Positions 61,644-64,000 of a stretch of 64,000 bases of DNA are shown one piece after another (positions within the stretch are counted from its first letter, which is position 1; each line of letters starts with the position of its first letter). The notes under the pieces are model-generated. The model made no database searches, was not told where the DNA came from, and saw nothing but the letters and a program-made list of their open reading frames with translations. Origin of the DNA: Opitutales bacterium (GTDB taxonomy: Bacteria > Verrucomicrobiota > Verrucomicrobiia > Opitutales > UBA953); contig JAFSAO010000020.1 in assembly GCA_017440935.1 (NCBI GenBank), positions 164,557 to 228,556 of the forward strand. The letters are read 5' to 3'. The translations under genes were made by a program, and so were the position numbers.

Positions 61644-62796
61644 ATGTCTCCTCCCATGAATAAATTTGAGTCCAATTTGACCTGGGCAATCCAGCTTCTT
61701 CAATGTTTTCAATGAACCAAAGGTGATACATTAATGATTGCATACTCGTCACGTTCCTAATTGAAAAATATGCAGTTATAAGAGACTTTTCTTCGTCAAC
61801 GGAGATGTAGACATCTCCATCCCCACTTCCAACAAAATGCGCTCGTCCATTGGGAATGTCCAAAATAAATCGAACAATACCAAAATCCATTCCAGCTCCG
61901 GTATAATCTTCCCAGTTGGAGCATTTCCGCCCCTGGTTCTTCTTCAGAAATTCAGTGCGAAGTTTTCTCGCAATTTCTGATTTTATCAAGTCCTGTGTTT
62001 CTGCAGAATCAGGACCGTAGTACGAAATTTGAGGATGGTTTCCATTTAACCATGTAATTAAATCTCCTAAGGCTGTATTCCAAGACGCGGGTATTAAGGA
62101 GTCAAGCGAAGCTGTAGGCTTTACTGGCTCCACATCCGGTCCTGCTCCAAGTTGGGGGATTGCGCTCCCAAACAAGTCCCATTTTAGAATAGGTTTATTC
62201 CCGACGAAGGTGTATAGGTTGAGGCCGCCTTGTTCGGCGATGGGATCGCGGGAGAGGAAGCGGCCGTGGGCGGGTGAGTAGTGGCGGTAGTTGTAGTAGA
62301 CGAGGTCGAGTTCGGAGTCGTAGTATTCCGACGACCATTGGAAGTTTTGGACGACGCCGTTTTCGGAAGCGGAGACGGAGCCGAACGGAGTGTAAGAATA
62401 CGCCGTGCGGATGTAGCCGTTCGGTCCGAAAAGTTCGCAAACGTTTTTCGTGATGTCGTAACCGTAGGTAAACCAGGTGCCGTCTTTTTGGAGCGCGAGC
62501 GGGCGCGTCGCCGTCGATTGCGACGGATCCCAGGTAACCAGCCACAACGCCGGATGCGCCGCGCGCGTTAAATCCAACGCCGCAATTTGCAGGTATCCGC
62601 GATAAATGTAGCGGTGATGCAGCGTCGTCGTTCCCGCGACCGTTACTTTCTTCTCAAACCGCCGCCCCTGCGAATCGTAGCCGCATTCCACAACGGTTTG
62701 CGTTCCCGCGTTTTCAAAACGCACCGGGCGGTTTTCCGCGTTGTAGGTGGTTTGCCATGTTCCCGGCACTCTCGTCACACTATTAAGAGTCATCAT
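61624..62796 (-). CDS. Orphan Rhs-core plus tip, copy B
   Basis: About 390 residues. ATG 62796 overlaps the stop of the small upstream gene (ATGA), favouring that start; a TTG at 62826 adds 10. The core (about 18-218) is nearly identical to copies A and C; the boundary is at NLYTFVGNKPILKWDLFG. The tip of about 180 residues contains NWEDYTGAGMDFGIVRFILD and ends YSWEETYACKKC. It resembles nothing I can name. The same truncated beginning as copy A suggests a cassette that recombined downstream of a main Rhs gene. Confidence 0.8.
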   Translation of the reverse strand: MMTLNSVTRVPGTWQTTYNAENRPVRFENAGTQTVVECGYDSQGRRFEKKVTVAGTTTLHHRYIYRGYLQIAALDLTRAAHPALWLVTWDPSQSTATRPLALQKDGTWFTYGYDITKNVCELFGPNGYIRTAYSYTPFGSVSASENGVVQNFQWSSEYYDSELDLVYYNYRHYSPAHGRFLSRDPIAEQGGLNLYTFVGNKPILKWDLFGSAIPQLGAGPDVEPVKPTASLDSLIPASWNTALGDLITWLNGNHPQISYYGPDSAETQDLIKSEIARKLRTEFLKKNQGRKCSNWEDYTGAGMDFGIVRFILDIPNGRAHFVGSGDGDVYISVDEEKSLITAYFSIRNVTSMQSLMYHLWFIENIEEAGLPRSNWTQIYSWEETYACKKC

Positions 62797-63056
62797 CTGG
62801 AAAATAAAATGGGTTCTAAAAACCAAAAAACGGCAGTAGCGAGGGTGTTTATGATCCCACCCCAGAAGAGTACTATCCAGAAGATTCTCTCGTTATATGT
62901 GATGCTGTTAGACTTAAACAGTTCAATGTGCACAGAAGAAGAACTCAAAAAATAGTCATAAAATTTTACAAGAATCCGAGAAAGCGGGACGGAAAAGACA
63001 ATTATGACTAAATTTACAGCGATAAAAATAAGGCAAAATTTATCAATATTACGCAC
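62793..63056 (-). CDS. Small two-helix membrane protein, candidate immunity of Rhs copy C
   Basis: An 87-residue protein with a GTG start 2 bp after the stop of Rhs copy C. Two helices (about 8-28 and 60-82, FWIVLFWGGIINTLATAVFW) enclose a polar loop. Position fits the immunity gene of that tip. Its stop overlaps the start of copy B. Confidence 0.6.
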   Translation of the reverse strand: MRNIDKFCLIFIAVNLVIIVFSVPLSRILVKFYDYFLSSSSVHIELFKSNSITYNERIFWIVLFWGGIINTLATAVFWFLEPILFSR

Positions 63057-63058
63057 TA

Positions 63059-64000
63059 TTAGAACCTCCCACGCTTTACTTCTCGTTCTCTTTTAGCTTC
63101 TTTCCAATCCCATGTATATGCATAGGTTCCAACGATTAGGTCTACTCTAATTGCTCCTTGAGAGGAGTAACCATAATAGAGGTAAGAAGTCCATTCTCTG
63201 TTTTGAAAGAACACTTCAACTCCCCCAAAAAATCGAATTCCAACATAGCCTCCAATGCCTACGCCTTTTCCTATATTTCCACTAAGTGAAACGTCCGCAG
63301 ATATTTCTTTTCGGAAAAACCCATGCCCTTCTTTTCCGCAATCTTTTTCATATCCTCCAGACAAACCTACTAAATCGAATTGAGGTGCGAGAAAATCAAG
63401 CGACACGCTAAATCCTCCAATTTTCAAATGAGCACCTGCGCCGAACCCAATTCGCCCAGATATGGATACGACAACAGACCATGTGTCCTCGATGAGAACT
63501 GCTCCTGTGTTTTTGTTGCAACAATCACAAATTTCTCCGGAGATTTCTATACCTCCCGAAACTCCAACCCCCACATATGCGCCTAATTCAAAGCCTGTTG
63601 AAATTTTTTGACAGTGAATGCGTTTCCATTCAGAAAGGCCCAATAGGTCAAAAAGTAGTGCCACACGATTTCCAACAAAAGCATAGAGGTTGAGGCCGCC
63701 TTGTTCGGCGATGGGGTCGCGGGAGAGGAAGCGGCCGAGCGAGGGTGAGTAGTGGCGGTAGTTGTAGTAAACGAGGTCGAGTTCGGAGTCGTAAAACTCC
63801 GACGACCATTGGAAGTTTTGGACGACGCCGTTTTCGGAGGCAGAGACGGAGCCGAACGGAGTGTAGGAATACGCCGTGCGGATGTAGCCGTTCGGTCCGA
63901 AAAGTTCGCAAACGTTTTTCGTGATGTCGTAGCCGTAAGTGAACCAAGTGCCGTCTTTTTGGAGCGCGAGCGGACGCGTCGCCGTCGGCTGCGTCGGATC
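63059..64000 (-). CDS. Rhs core plus glycine-rich tip, copy C, 5' partial
   Basis: The frame is open to the right edge and has no start codon there, so the gene continues out of the window; this could be the complete parental Rhs gene. The core ends NLYAFVGNRVALLFDLLG. The tip (about 195 residues) is Gly/Val/Ile-rich (ELGAYVGVGVSGGIEISGEI, LSGNIGKGVGIGGYVGIRFF) with alternating hydrophobic pattern and CDCC, suggestive of amphipathic beta-strands or a membrane-active domain. The 3' end lies 2 bp from the candidate immunity gene. Confidence 0.8.
   Translation of the reverse strand, partial: DPTQPTATRPLALQKDGTWFTYGYDITKNVCELFGPNGYIRTAYSYTPFGSVSASENGVVQNFQWSSEFYDSELDLVYYNYRHYSPSLGRFLSRDPIAEQGGLNLYAFVGNRVALLFDLLGLSEWKRIHCQKISTGFELGAYVGVGVSGGIEISGEICDCCNKNTGAVLIEDTWSVVVSISGRIGFGAGAHLKIGGFSVSLDFLAPQFDLVGLSGGYEKDCGKEGHGFFRKEISADVSLSGNIGKGVGIGGYVGIRFFGGVEVFFQNREWTSYLYYGYSSQGAIRVDLIVGTYAYTWDWKEAKREREVKRGRF

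Noticed and set aside
1..64000. CRISPR arrays, tRNA or rRNA genes, insertion sequences
   Set aside because: I found no regularly spaced repeats with spacers, no T-loop/anticodon-like clover pattern and no transposase motif. The octamers are too frequent and irregular to be a CRISPR array.

Overview
The window looks like chromosomal DNA of a Verrucomicrobiota bacterium, possibly host-associated. This is inferred from gene content: a GH109-type lipoprotein, an N-acetylhexosamine-kinase-like enzyme, Gram-negative envelope genes, and an EF-P without the usual Lys/Arg tip. No rRNA or tRNA gene is visible to anchor the taxonomy. Most of the window is dense housekeeping DNA.

Layout: 1-2.5 kb holds a compact cluster with a possible GTPase-associated (GAP1-N-like) protein and two small exported proteins that share a C-terminal motif. 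2.5-9.9 kb holds PqiA-like, Sel1-repeat, EttA, peroxiredoxin, RsmI and acylphosphatase genes. 9.9-12.4 kb is an ABC exporter with a partner protein. 12.4-18 kb, on the minus strand, is a probable four-gene operon: a beta-rich protein with an internal duplication, an exported protein with a tandem domain duplication, a histidine kinase and a response regulator. 18.4-24 kb carries a Na+/H+ antiporter, a sugar-kinase-like enzyme, a collapsed purine permease and a GH109 enzyme. 24-43 kb carries RibD, transketolase, PurB, ClpP, rhomboid, Prc, SulP, RecO/RecJ, a Fur-family regulator, dUTPase, TruB, MntP and EF-P. 43-58 kb carries PurL, topoisomerase III, a galactokinase-family enzyme, a D,D-carboxypeptidase, a TPR protein, TsaE, NrnA and Der. 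58.5-64 kb is an Rhs polymorphic-toxin locus with three near-identical cores, three unrelated tips and small candidate immunity genes.

The most striking signal is the octamer CGGGAACG / CGTTCCCG. It occurs about 37 times in the first 10 kb, in both orientations and in every reading frame inside genes. It often forms the stems of terminator-like hairpins, and it is missing from the variable Rhs tips and some other accessory stretches. It behaves like a genome-wide iterated signature, comparable to cyanobacterial HIP1 or to DNA uptake sequences.

A second theme is gene decay by internal deletion. An NCS2 permease has been reduced to its two ends, an Rhs core to two joined pieces, and a possible AspT-type transporter to its start.
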